Shown: positions 24,204-32,444 of the stretch, one piece after another
Layout: each line of letters starts with the position of its first letter
Position numbering within the stretch: position 1 is the stretch's first letter
Assembly (NCBI GenBank): GCA_964546145.1
Contig: CAZJIU010000012.1
Location: forward strand, 1 to 40,267
Source of the DNA: CAZAKO01 sp964546145
GTDB lineage: Bacteria > Fidelibacterota > UBA2242
Length of the DNA stretch: 40,267 bases
Reading direction: 5' to 3'
The notes under the pieces: model-generated
What the model saw: the letters and a program-made list of their open reading frames with translations, nothing else
Database searches by the model: none
What the model was told of the DNA's origin: nothing
Position numbers and translations under genes: made by a program

Positions 24204-24947
24204 TTAAGATTTATTAGTAGAGCATTTTTTAATCAAGTGATCCATGAAATCCCTCATGGTGAAGATTCCTTTTTTATCACTGATCCATTCGGCGGCGCGG
24301 ATCGCACCATAAGCGAATCCTTCGCGACTATGGGCGGTATGGCGGAGCTGAACGCTGTCGTATATTCCATCAAATCCGATCTCATGAGTACCGGGGATCC
24401 GACCAGCACGGGTCGAAGTAACATGCAAGGCTTGTGGGTCTATTGCCCCGTCGGGCGGAGTAAAAAGGAGTCGGCTTTTAGCCGGTAAATTTCGTAACAG
24501 AATATCGGCAAGGCTTTTGGCAGTACCACTTGGGCTGTCCTTTTTGCCGGAGTGATGCCATTCATGGAGATAGCAATCGTACTCCGGACAGCTGCAAAAC
24601 TGATGGGAGGTATATTCGACAATCTGCGAAAATAAATAAACTCCAATGGAAAAATTCGGGCTATAAATCATTGTCAGATTCGGAATTTGGCGAGCCTGAT
24701 CGAGCTCTGTATACCAGCCGGTGGTACCCTCGACAATGGGAATTCCAAAACGGGCGGCTGTTTTTAAATTTTCAAAAATGGAGTCTTTCAGGCAAAAACT
24801 AATCAGCACCTCGCAATCTGGTTTATCAGACAGGCCAGTCAAAGGATTATCAATATCAAAGTGGGCAGTGACGCGATGCCCAAGATTGCTGGCTAACTGT
24901 TCGACCGTGTGTCCCATTTTTCCGTATCCGATTATGCCGATATTCAT
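24204..24947 (-). CDS. dapB: 4-hydroxy-tetrahydrodipicolinate reductase
   Basis: 247 residues. The N-terminal Rossmann motif is GYGKMGHT (residues 7-14). The catalytic region reads HHSGKKDSPSGTAKSL, with His131/His132 and Lys135 matching the histidines and lysine of the E. coli enzyme. EGTTGW and RAGRIPGTHEIGFDG are further family motifs. It reduces the DapA product with NAD(P)H. The protein is shorter than the E. coli enzyme (273), as is common in some FCB bacteria. AAAGGAC precedes the ATG. It is the first gene of the minus-strand pair dapB-dapA, divergent from rubrerythrin. Confidence 0.96.
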   Translation of the reverse strand: MNIGIIGYGKMGHTVEQLASNLGHRVTAHFDIDNPLTGLSDKPDCEVLISFCLKDSIFENLKTAARFGIPIVEGTTGWYTELDQARQIPNLTMIYSPNFSIGVYLFSQIVEYTSHQFCSCPEYDCYLHEWHHSGKKDSPSGTAKSLADILLRNLPAKSRLLFTPPDGAIDPQALHVTSTRAGRIPGTHEIGFDGIYDSVQLRHTAHSREGFAYGAIRAAEWISDKKGIFTMRDFMDHLIKKCSTNKS

Positions 24948-25060
24948 ATTTAAGTCCTTTAAATCATATAAAATGATTGATAAAAATTAATTTTTTTTTA
25001 AAAAAGTCAAAAGGATATTTTAGGATTATTCAGCAAAGCCATAAATCCGCAAAATTCTAT

Positions 25061-25089
25061 TTGAAAAGTGTTGTGGAAGTTGTTATTAT
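25061..25089 (+). promoter_or_regulatory. Sigma-70-type promoter for rubrerythrin
   Basis: TTGAAA (25061-25066), a 17-nt spacer and TATTAT (25084-25089) sit in the divergent 237-bp gap. A start near 25096 gives a leader of about 90 nt ending in AGAGGA before the ATG. No peroxide-regulator box was recognised. Confidence 0.5.
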
Positions 25090-25184
25090 TGAGGCGTTAT
25101 TTACCAACTTAGCGTACCTATTGTAAAAAGGGATTAGTTAAGAAGAAATAAGAATATATTTACAACTAATAAAAAGAGGAAAAT

Positions 25185-25757
25185 ATGAATTTAAAAGGAT
25201 CTCGTACCGAAAAGAATCTTTTGACCGCTTTTGCCGGCGAAAGTCAGGCGCGGAATCGCTATACCTATTTTGCCAGCCAGGCAAAAAAAGAAGATTTTGT
25301 GCAGATTGCCACGATTTTTGATGAGACGGCCAACCAGGAGAAAGAACATGCCAAACGGTTATTCAAGTTTTTAGAAGGTGGTGAGGTGGAAATTAACGCT
25401 GCCTTTCCGGCAGGAGTAATTGCTACTACTTTGGAAAATCTCAAGGCAGCTGCAGCTGGTGAAAATTATGAGTGGACCAATATGTATCCAAATTATGCAG
25501 AAATTGCCCGCCAGGAAGGATTCGAGGCAATTGCCAACGTTTTTAAGGCAATTGCCGTTGCCGAGAGGCAGCATGAGAAACGCTATCTCGATCTGGCAAA
25601 GAATATTACCGATGGTAAAGTATTCAAAAAAGATAAATCCATCAGATGGCGCTGCTTAAATTGCGGCTATATTCATGAAGGTCCAGAAGCACCGACTTCA
25701 TGTCCCGCCTGTGCCCATCCCCAGGCTTACTTTGAAGTTCTTGGGGAAAATTGGTGA
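25185..25757 (+). CDS. rbr: Rubrerythrin
   Basis: 190 residues. An N-terminal ferritin-like four-helix domain carries the di-iron ligands (Glu19 in AGESQARNRY, the ExxH around Glu52-His55 in NQEKEHAK, and the second ExxH at Glu127-His130). A C-terminal rubredoxin-like domain has four cysteines as Cys157-x2-Cys160 and Cys173-x2-Cys176. Rubrerythrins reduce hydrogen peroxide in anaerobes and microaerophiles, so the host probably lives with little oxygen, at least at times. It has its own promoter, a good AGAGGA ribosome-binding site, and a lysine-rich small ORF directly downstream. Confidence 0.97.
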   Translation: MNLKGSRTEKNLLTAFAGESQARNRYTYFASQAKKEDFVQIATIFDETANQEKEHAKRLFKFLEGGEVEINAAFPAGVIATTLENLKAAAAGENYEWTNMYPNYAEIARQEGFEAIANVFKAIAVAERQHEKRYLDLAKNITDGKVFKKDKSIRWRCLNCGYIHEGPEAPTSCPACAHPQAYFEVLGENW

Positions 25758-25805
25758 TTTGCTCTAAGAATAACCAGGATTTGAGGAAATCAGAAGGAGA
25801 ATGTC

Positions 25806-25910
25806 ATGGGTAAGGAACGCAATACCCGCAAGGAATGTAAAAAGAAACCGCAGAAATCATTGAAAGAAAAACGGGCCGAAAAGCAGGCTAAGAAATTAAA
25901 TAAAACCTGA
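25806..25910 (+). CDS. 34-residue lysine-rich small protein
   Basis: A short ORF encoding 34 residues, 12 of them lysine and 3 arginine, starting MGKERNTRKECKKK and containing SLKEKRAEKQAKKLNK. An AGGAG ribosome-binding site lies about 7 nt before the ATG, and the gene sits 48 nt after rubrerythrin and ahead of a terminator, which favours real translation. I recall similar small basic proteins in other bacteria, annotated as hypothetical. Such composition suggests nucleic-acid or ribosome association; this is inferred from composition alone. There is no membrane segment and only a single cysteine. Confidence 0.6.
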   Translation: MGKERNTRKECKKKPQKSLKEKRAEKQAKKLNKT

Positions 25911-25948
25911 ACCGGCCGTTGAACATGTCGTCAATGATGATCTGATAG

Positions 25949-25989
25949 AAAGCAAACTCTCCTCATCCGAAGGAAGGAGTTGCTTTTTT
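25949..25989 (+). terminator. Intrinsic terminator after rubrerythrin and small ORF
   Basis: AAAGCAA (25949-25955) pairs with TTGCTTT (25980-25986), with an imperfect inner stem of CTC/GAG-type pairs, and is followed by six T residues (25984-25989). It lies 38 nt after the small ORF stop. Confidence 0.7.
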
Positions 25990-26021
25990 AATGATACTGA
26001 TTTTCGGCAAAGCAAAAATAT

Positions 26022-26050
26022 AAAAAGCCTCGTAATTCATGAGGCTTTTT
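26022..26050. terminator. Bidirectional terminator between convergent genes
   Basis: A perfect 10-bp stem, AAAAAGCCTC (26022-26031) with GAGGCTTTTT (26041-26050), encloses a 9-nt loop. T5 at the 3' end exists on both strands, so it can terminate transcripts from the rubrerythrin side and from the RRM gene, whose stop is 23 nt away. Confidence 0.85.
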
Positions 26051-26072
26051 ATATTAGCGCTAACGCCAATTG

Positions 26073-26387
26073 TTACCAGGAACGGGAGCGAGAGCCGCGA
26101 TCTCCCCGGCCGCCGCCTCTTTTAAATCCACCACCCGATCTATCAGTCCGGGGGCGGGCTTCGTTCACTACTAAAGTCCGTCCATCCAACTCTTTACCAT
26201 TTACAGCTGCAATGGCTTTCAGTGCATCGGATTTATTAGGCATTTCCACAAATCCAAAACCGCGCAAATCGCCTGAATATTGATCTTTTATTAATTTCAC
26301 TTCAGTAACTTCGCCGTGTTCTTGAAAAAGATTTTTAACTGCCTCTTCATTTGTGCTTCTGGGTAGATTACCCACATAGATGTTCAA
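26073..26387 (-). CDS. Small RRM-type RNA-binding protein
   Basis: 104 residues: one RNA-recognition motif (about 1-80) with RNP2 IYVGNLP at the N-terminus and RNP1 LRGFGFVEM near 41-49, then a glycine- and arginine-rich tail (GGGFKRGGGRGDRGSRSRSW). This matches the small bacterial RRM proteins, often cold-inducible, that bind RNA in the cytoplasm. The start is TTG, supported by AAAGGAG six nt upstream on this strand. It is monocistronic between a 201-nt leader/intergenic region and the bidirectional terminator. No promoter could be picked by eye in that gap. Confidence 0.93.
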   Translation of the reverse strand: MNIYVGNLPRSTNEEAVKNLFQEHGEVTEVKLIKDQYSGDLRGFGFVEMPNKSDALKAIAAVNGKELDGRTLVVNEARPRTDRSGGGFKRGGGRGDRGSRSRSW

Positions 26388-26588
26388 CTTTCACTCCTTT
26401 GATTACTTAAAATCATTTTTGATTAATAAACCTACTGAAAACGACTGATTAATCTATCGCTCAACTTTTTAGTTGTAATTATTGGGCAAATAGATAATGG
26501 TCGAATTCAATGCAGCGGATATTAAGATATAATTTCTAAGAAACCTAATGTTTTTTTTTGGTTTGGAATGAATGCTTAAATCTTAGGG

Positions 26589-27638
26589 TTAAACTGAAAC
26601 GTAAGTATCTAACTGCTCAGCAATCTGCTTAATAATTTCAGTACGGATCCGATGCGGCATAAAAGCGCTTTTGAATCCCCCGATGATGATTTCCTTGAAG
26701 TCGGTAATTTTGAGGTTGAAATAGCGATGTGCCAGCAGATATTCTTTGGTCAGGCTGGTATTTGAGATCAGGCGGTTATCGGTATTGAGGGTAACTCGCA
26801 GACCGTAATCATAATAAAATTTGAAAGGATGCGACTCATAACTTTTAATACTGCCAGTATGAATGTTACTGGTCATACAGATTTCGAGAGCGATGCGGTG
26901 ATCATTGATGTAATTCAGCAGATCACCGTCCTCTTTGAGACGCACACCATGCCCAATCCGGTGTGCCCCGCAGTAGTGAACAGCCTGATGGATTGATTCT
27001 GGTCCGTAATCTTCACCGGCGTGGAGGGTCGTGTTGATGTTGTTATTTAAAATCAGTGAAAAAGCCTCGCGGTGATCTTTGGCAGGAAAATTTTCTTCGA
27101 TTCCAGCCAGATCGAAACCGACTACCCCGCGATTTTTAAAAGCAACTGCCAGCTCCGCCATGCGGTAAGAAACTTCCGGTGAAATGCTGCGGATTCCACA
27201 GATAATGATGCCGGTCTTAATCTTGAAATCTTGTTCAGCCTGCTTAAGTCCCTTGAGAACGGCATCAACGGATTCCATAGGCGTCATGCCGCGCTTTGTA
27301 TGTAATATCGGTGAATAGCGAACTTCGAGGTAAAGCACATTCTCCGAATGACAATCCTCGGCCAGCTCATAAGCCGCGCGACTCAGAGCTTCGGGAGTTT
27401 GGAGTACGGATAAAGTGATCTCGAATTTTTTTAAATAATCGGCAAGAGTGCCCTTATGACCGGTAACGGACACCATTTTTAACAAAGTGTCGGGATCTGT
27501 AGACGGTAATTCCACCTTATCTTTTTGAGACAGATCGAGTATAGTATTCAAGCGCAGTGAGCCATCAAGGTGACAGTGCAGTTCGGTCTTTGGTAATTGA
27601 CGCAGGAACTCTTCAGTAATAGGAATTTGTTTTGACAT
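26589..27638 (-). CDS. add: Adenosine deaminase
   Basis: 349 residues, typical length. It deaminates adenosine or deoxyadenosine to inosine for purine salvage. Zinc and catalytic motifs are visible: TELHCHLDGSLR near residues 15-26, TLHAGEDYGPESI, HRIGHGVRL, EICMTSNIHTG and the metal-binding Asp in TLNTDNRL. The gene begins 3 nt after the stop of the PqqD-like gene, so the two are co-transcribed. Substrate preference is not resolved by sequence; adenine deaminases share much of this signature. Confidence 0.93.
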   Translation of the reverse strand: MSKQIPITEEFLRQLPKTELHCHLDGSLRLNTILDLSQKDKVELPSTDPDTLLKMVSVTGHKGTLADYLKKFEITLSVLQTPEALSRAAYELAEDCHSENVLYLEVRYSPILHTKRGMTPMESVDAVLKGLKQAEQDFKIKTGIIICGIRSISPEVSYRMAELAVAFKNRGVVGFDLAGIEENFPAKDHREAFSLILNNNINTTLHAGEDYGPESIHQAVHYCGAHRIGHGVRLKEDGDLLNYINDHRIALEICMTSNIHTGSIKSYESHPFKFYYDYGLRVTLNTDNRLISNTSLTKEYLLAHRYFNLKITDFKEIIIGGFKSAFMPHRIRTEIIKQIAEQLDTYVSV

Positions 27639-27641
27639 ATT

Positions 27642-27995
27642 TTAAAACTCGATTAAATCTCCTTTTTTAAGCTGGTGCAGGAACAGACCGACACGTTTGA
27701 AGGCCGGTTCGACCGCCGTTCCCAATTCCTGGCTTACCTCTTCGGCAATTAATCCTGCACTGCGTACACCGTCTATTTTCTGCCAGGTAGATGTTCCGAT
27801 TTCATCGAGATGAATTCGATAGAAGGGACGTTTGAGATGAGGCATTAAATGTTTTACTATGAAAGCATTTTTAAATTTCGGTTTCAGCAGGATAATTTTC
27901 CCATCGGGAGTGGTTTCGGATTTAACTAGGGCGCGGGGAATTAGGTCATACATATTGATTGTTTTGCTACTTCCCCGAGGCCCGAATTTAAACAT
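27642..27995 (-). CDS. PqqD-like small protein (orphan)
   Basis: 117 residues. The C-terminal 70 residues fit the PqqD fold: a beta-rich start, then TSTWQKIDGVRSAGLIAEEV with the conserved W-x2-IDG and helix. PqqD proteins bind peptide precursors as RiPP recognition elements for radical SAM enzymes, but no radical SAM gene, PQQ gene or precursor peptide is in the window. It is directly upstream of add and separated from the OPT gene by 26 nt. An internal ATG at 27953 is a possible alternative start. Family assignment is probable; its role here is unknown. Confidence 0.75.
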   Translation of the reverse strand: MFKFGPRGSSKTINMYDLIPRALVKSETTPDGKIILLKPKFKNAFIVKHLMPHLKRPFYRIHLDEIGTSTWQKIDGVRSAGLIAEEVSQELGTAVEPAFKRVGLFLHQLKKGDLIEF

Positions 27996-28021
27996 CGAAA
28001 ATAATGAATTGATTCAACCTA

Positions 28022-30043
28022 TTAAAATACTGCCGTGGGTGGTGCCGGTTCATCTGGATTGCCAGCGTTCTTCAGTGGAAACCGGATGAGGACGTACATA
28101 ATTAGGACAAAGACTCCCAGACTGACAATAAATGAGGGATTCTTAAAGATTACAAAGACATCAACTTCGAAGAAAGCCAGCGCGGCAAACACCAGACCAA
28201 CCAGTGCCTCACCGGCAATCAAGCCAGCTGCCAGCAGCACACCGATATTGTCCATCCGGGCAACTTGAGCTTCGTTGTGTTTTTTTCGTTTGCTGATTAG
28301 TTCTACAATACCCTTGGTCAGACCGCCGATGAAGATGGCAAAGGTTGTTTCGAGTGGGAGATACATTCCAACTGAGACGAGCATCGGGCTCTTAATCTGC
28401 ATCAGGATAAAGCCAAAGCCCATTAACATTCCCACGATGATTAAAGGCCAAGCCATTTGGCCGCCGACAATACCTTTGGAAAGCATTGCCATTAAACCAG
28501 CCTGTGGAGCTGACAGGTTCTGACTTCCGAATCCACCTTCATAGCCCTCTTTGAGACCGGTTGCTATATCTCCTTGATTTAGAATGACCAACGGGATGAA
28601 CATGATCAGACCAGCAATGATGACTCCAATAATGTCGCCAACTTCCATTTTCCAGGGTGTACCGCCGAGAATATGACCGGCTTTGAGATCCTGCAGCATT
28701 TCACCGGCAACTGCCGCCGCAACACAGACTATCGCAGCGACTCCCAGAACGGCGGCAATACCTTCATGACCTTTGACGCCTAGAGCAACCATCAATAGTG
28801 CGGTGACTACCAGAGTGGATAAAGTTAAGCCACTAATCGGATTATTACTCGATCCGATTATCCCAACCAAATAACCTGAGACAGCAGCGAAAAAGAAACC
28901 GGCAATGATCATTACTAGCGTGGTCACAATGGCAACCAGTATAGAGGTGTGAAATACCAGCCAGGTTATCAGGAAAGTTGCCACAGCAGCGAAAATAACT
29001 CCGATCACGATCAAGTTAAAGTTGAGGTCTTTAGCCGTACGTTCTGTTGTAACATCACCAGTCGCCGCTTTTTTGACATCACTAATGGAGCGGGCTATTC
29101 CGGTAGCCAGACTTTTACGCATGCGATAGAGGGTAGATCCGGCTCCAACCAACATTCCACCGATGGCGATTGGGCGGACGATATTTTTCCAGACATCCAT
29201 GGCCATCGCTGACCAGCTTGATTGATCGGCTATGATTCCGGCTGAAATTAAATTAGGTGCCAAAAAGTAAATTATCATCGGTACTAATAAGCCCCAGGCA
29301 ATCAAGCCTCCACTGAAGTTAAGGGAAGCTAATTTGGGACCGATAATGTAGCCAACTCCGATGTAGGCTGGACTGACTCCCGGTGAACTGAGTAGAAGGC
29401 CACCTTTAACTGCCGCGCTGCCGGACTTTCCGACACTGAGCGTTTTAGGAGCAAACTTAACAAAGTGTTGCCACCGAGCTGCGAAAAACTTTAATTGTCC
29501 CAGTGTCTGAATTAGTGCGCCAAAACCCATGGCGCTAAAGAGAAATTTGGATCCAGTACTGCCCGATTGTCCCGATTTGTGAATTTCGGCGGCGGCGACA
29601 GATTCCGGGAAGGGCAGTTCGACATCCTCGACCATGACCCGGCGTAAAAGTGCCACGAACATGATACCTAGTACACCACCAACAATCATAATTAGCGTAG
29701 AGGTCAGATAATGTCCCAAAGTGAAAAATTCTGGCCAGATTCCGGCGATAAAGAAAGCCGGGATAGTGAAAATAGCACCTGCGGCAACTGATTCACCGAT
29801 AGAACCGACCGTTCGGGCAAAGTTCTCTTCGAGGATCGAGCCCTTCATTAAGCGCAGAACTGCCATCCCGATGACGGCGGCGGGATAAGTCGCGGCGATC
29901 GTCATACCGGCTTTTAAGCCGAGATAGGCATTTGCCGCTCCCAGCACAACCGCCATCACCAATCCGATGAGTAGCGCTCTGAGAGTGAACTCTTTCAGAT
30001 CTGTTTTATCCGGTACGAATGGTTTGTACTCTTTGCTAGCCAC
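28022..30043 (-). CDS. OPT family oligopeptide transporter
   Basis: 673 residues with about 14-16 membrane helices. It matches the prokaryotic OPT family: GLKAGMTIAATYPAAVIGMA at the N-terminus, PFPESVAAAEIHKSG near residue 145 and SSNNPISGLTLS near the middle. OPT proteins take up small peptides or metal-chelate compounds by secondary transport; the substrate cannot be told from sequence. The start is GTG behind an excellent AGGAGG ribosome-binding site. It is first in the minus-strand group OPT, PqqD-like, add, and divergent from the RNase HII fusion. Confidence 0.93.
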   Translation of the reverse strand: MASKEYKPFVPDKTDLKEFTLRALLIGLVMAVVLGAANAYLGLKAGMTIAATYPAAVIGMAVLRLMKGSILEENFARTVGSIGESVAAGAIFTIPAFFIAGIWPEFFTLGHYLTSTLIMIVGGVLGIMFVALLRRVMVEDVELPFPESVAAAEIHKSGQSGSTGSKFLFSAMGFGALIQTLGQLKFFAARWQHFVKFAPKTLSVGKSGSAAVKGGLLLSSPGVSPAYIGVGYIIGPKLASLNFSGGLIAWGLLVPMIIYFLAPNLISAGIIADQSSWSAMAMDVWKNIVRPIAIGGMLVGAGSTLYRMRKSLATGIARSISDVKKAATGDVTTERTAKDLNFNLIVIGVIFAAVATFLITWLVFHTSILVAIVTTLVMIIAGFFFAAVSGYLVGIIGSSNNPISGLTLSTLVVTALLMVALGVKGHEGIAAVLGVAAIVCVAAAVAGEMLQDLKAGHILGGTPWKMEVGDIIGVIIAGLIMFIPLVILNQGDIATGLKEGYEGGFGSQNLSAPQAGLMAMLSKGIVGGQMAWPLIIVGMLMGFGFILMQIKSPMLVSVGMYLPLETTFAIFIGGLTKGIVELISKRKKHNEAQVARMDNIGVLLAAGLIAGEALVGLVFAALAFFEVDVFVIFKNPSFIVSLGVFVLIMYVLIRFPLKNAGNPDEPAPPTAVF

Positions 30044-30143
30044 CTCTACCTCCTAAATTTTAATTTTAATCATCTTCAAAGTTGCACTGAAACTAATTAA
30101 TGAAGAGCTAATAGTCAAGAAAAACGCTACTCCTTAATAACAC

Positions 30144-30180
30144 TGCACCTCCGAGGTTTTCATAACTTCGGACGTGTGCA
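30144..30180. repeat. Imperfect inverted repeat in the OPT/rnhB divergent region
   Basis: TGCAC (30144-30148) with GTGCA (30176-30180), and CCGAGGTT (30151-30158) with AACTTCGG (30164-30171), make a 13-bp stem with one wobble and an asymmetric internal loop around TTCAT. No T tract follows. It may be an operator or structured leader. Confidence 0.5.
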
Positions 30181-30188
30181 ATCATAAG

Positions 30189-30211
30189 ATGACATTTGTC
30201 TCTATTGTCAT
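30189..30211. repeat. ATGACA/TGTCAT inverted repeat before rnhB-yraN
   Basis: ATGACA (30189-30194) and TGTCAT (30206-30211) flank an 11-nt spacer about 20 nt before the ATG at 30233. The size fits a dimeric regulator site, but short inverted repeats also arise by chance. Confidence 0.3.
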
Positions 30212-30232
30212 TCACAATTAAATTCTCTGTTA

Positions 30233-31225
30233 ATGGAAAAGATATCTCCTAAACTTTACCTCGAAAAGGATTTATGGCAAAAAGGACTGCAATTCGTTGC
30301 TGGTATTGACGAAGCCGGGCGGGGACCGCTTGCCGGACCTGTAGTAGCTGCGGCAGTCGTCTTCGATCAAAGTTCGGAAATAATCCAAGATGTTCGGGAT
30401 TCAAAAATGATAAGTGCCCGGAAACGTGAGCAACTGTATGAAAAAATAACCGCTAATGCCAGAGCAGTTGGGATCGGATCAGTTAGTCCGGAAGAGATTG
30501 ACCGGATTAATATCCTGCGAGCAACGCATAAAGCAATGCGGCAGGCAATTGGCCGATTAAAATTGAAGATTGATCATATTTTGGTAGATGGACGCGGTCT
30601 ACCGGATAAAATCTATCCCCAGACGGCGATCATCGGCGGTGATCGTTCGTGTTACTCTATTGCAGCAGCATCCATTATTGCCAAAGTCTTCCGGGACCGG
30701 ATTATGGTTACAATGGATCAGGTATTCCCCGGTTATGGATTCGCAAAGCACAAAGGATATGGAACAGCTGAGCATTTGAAAGCTGTTCAAAAGTTGAAAC
30801 CTTGTCTAATCCATCGAAAATCCTTCAGCGGGGTGCGGGAACATGTGGTTGACATCCAAAATGTTGCCAATAATCGCTATCTGGGGAAGTATGGCGAAGA
30901 TCTGGCGGCTTATTATTTGTACAATAACGGATTTACTATTATCCAGCGAAATTTTCATGCCGGGGCTTATGGTGAGATAGACATAATTGCTACCAAAGAT
31001 GATGTGTTGAGTTTTGTTGAGGTAAAAACCCAGCGGCATCAGGTCTTTGGTAAACCGGTAAGCTGGGTAGACGAACGGAAAATGGAGCAGCTGGGACTCA
31101 TTGCCGATGCCTTTCTTTCGCGGCATCCGGAATTTGACCTTAATTGCCGGTTTGATGTTATTGGTGTTACTATTACCAAATCGGGATACAATCTTCGTCA
31201 CATTCAGGATGCCTTTCGATTATAG
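30233..31225 (+). CDS. rnhB: RNase HII-YraN fusion
   Basis: 330 residues joining two proteins usually encoded separately. Residues 1-203 are RNase HII, which cuts RNA in RNA/DNA hybrids and excises ribonucleotides: GIDEAGRGPLAGP with Asp26 and Glu27, Asp119 in LVDG, and the C-terminal KHKGYGT region. Residues about 211-330 are the YraN/UPF0102 nuclease-like domain: GKYGEDLAAYYL, GEIDIIA with Glu248 and Asp250, and FVEVKTQ with Glu263 and Lys265, fitting a PD-(D/E)xK core. rnhB and yraN are neighbours in many genomes. The join is in one uninterrupted frame. YraN function is not established. Confidence 0.95.
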   Translation: MEKISPKLYLEKDLWQKGLQFVAGIDEAGRGPLAGPVVAAAVVFDQSSEIIQDVRDSKMISARKREQLYEKITANARAVGIGSVSPEEIDRINILRATHKAMRQAIGRLKLKIDHILVDGRGLPDKIYPQTAIIGGDRSCYSIAAASIIAKVFRDRIMVTMDQVFPGYGFAKHKGYGTAEHLKAVQKLKPCLIHRKSFSGVREHVVDIQNVANNRYLGKYGEDLAAYYLYNNGFTIIQRNFHAGAYGEIDIIATKDDVLSFVEVKTQRHQVFGKPVSWVDERKMEQLGLIADAFLSRHPEFDLNCRFDVIGVTITKSGYNLRHIQDAFRL

Positions 31226-31280
31226 GGGAATTGTACCGCTCTTTTCAGTTTAACCGAATTGATTTATAAGATTGAAGGTC

Positions 31281-32444
31281 ATGAAAAATTATAATTTACC
31301 GACAATTTTATTAGCGCCGGATTCATTTAAAGAAAGCCTGTCAGCAACTGAAGTATGTCGGGCATTGGCGCGCGGGATTCTTGCAGTTGATCCGAAGATC
31401 ATTATTAAATCAATCCCGTTATCGGATGGCGGTGAAGGATTTTTAGACGTATTTTATCAAAATCTTGCAGGCAAGATATACACCATGACGGTCAAGAATC
31501 CAGTTGGAAAACCAATTCAGGCTAATTACTACGAAATATCAAAGACGAGCACGGCAATCATTGAAATGGCGCAAGCTTCCGGACTGACTCTGATTCCTCC
31601 CTCAGCAAGGAATCCGTTTAACACGACCTCTTTTGGTACCGGTCAATTGATTGCAGCTGCGCTGAATCAGGGATTTCGTCGGTTTATAATCGGAGTTGGC
31701 GGTTCGGCGACAACTGACGGAGGAGCCGGGATGGCTCAGGCTTTGGGAGTGCGCTTTTTCGATGAAAATAATCAAGAGCTGACTGAACCGATGAATGGTC
31801 AATTAATCGGTAGTTGTCGCCGGTTAGTGCTGGATAATCTCAACCCTGCGATCCGGGAAAGCACTTTTATTGTTGCCTGTGATGTGCAAAATCCTTTATT
31901 AGGCCAGAATGGGGCGGTATACACTTATTCCAGACAGAAGGGAGCATCAGAAAGAGATTTGCCAATTCTGGAACAAAATATGGAATCTTTTTTTGAAATT
32001 GTTGAAAATTCCGTTTTCCGATGGGTTCGTGATTTACCCGGAGCGGGTGCCGCCGGTGGGATGGGCGCCGGATTAGCTGCCTTCCTGAATGCTTGCCTGG
32101 AGAGGGGAATTGACTGTGTCCTGAATGAAATCAATTTTAATGAAAGTCTCAAACAGGCTGATTTTGTAGTTACCGGCGAGGGACAGATTGATGCTCAGAC
32201 TTTTCAGGGCAAGACGGTTATGGGAGTGGTCAATCGGGTAAGGAATCGCGGAATTCCGATTATTGCCGTGGCAGGACAGATTATTGCCGATAAAAAAAGA
32301 TTATCTGCTAGGGGAATTCAAGCCTGCTATTCGGTGATGGCAGAGAGTGCAGATAAAAAAGAAGCGTTTGAACATACCGCCGAAAAAATCGAAATTATCG
32401 GGAGGAAAATTGGACAAGAGATTATTTTGAGGAATAATAGCTAA
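31281..32444 (+). CDS. Glycerate kinase (GlxK/GarK family)
   Basis: About 387 residues from the ATG at 31281 (an in-frame TTG at 31272 is an alternative; AAGG lies just before the ATG). The bacterial glycerate kinase family is recognised by LAPDSFKESLSATEV, PLSDGGEGFLDV, GVGGSATTDGGAGMAQALG and the C-terminal VTGEGQIDAQTFQGKT. These enzymes phosphorylate D-glycerate to 2-phosphoglycerate (some family members to 3-phosphoglycerate), feeding lower glycolysis. The stop is immediately followed by the ATG of the CYTH gene. No glyoxylate or glucarate genes are nearby, so the glycerate source is unclear. Confidence 0.94.
   Translation: MKNYNLPTILLAPDSFKESLSATEVCRALARGILAVDPKIIIKSIPLSDGGEGFLDVFYQNLAGKIYTMTVKNPVGKPIQANYYEISKTSTAIIEMAQASGLTLIPPSARNPFNTTSFGTGQLIAAALNQGFRRFIIGVGGSATTDGGAGMAQALGVRFFDENNQELTEPMNGQLIGSCRRLVLDNLNPAIRESTFIVACDVQNPLLGQNGAVYTYSRQKGASERDLPILEQNMESFFEIVENSVFRWVRDLPGAGAAGGMGAGLAAFLNACLERGIDCVLNEINFNESLKQADFVVTGEGQIDAQTFQGKTVMGVVNRVRNRGIPIIAVAGQIIADKKRLSARGIQACYSVMAESADKKEAFEHTAEKIEIIGRKIGQEIILRNNS

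Noticed and set aside
24237..24990. Several plus-strand open frames over dapB
   Set aside because: They mirror the dapB coding strand, have no ribosome-binding sites and resemble no family; dapB on the minus strand is unequivocal.
26521..26588. Terminator for add formed by AAACC and GGTTT around a T9 run
   Set aside because: The stem is only 5 bp with the T run in the loop on the plus strand; not convincing on either strand.
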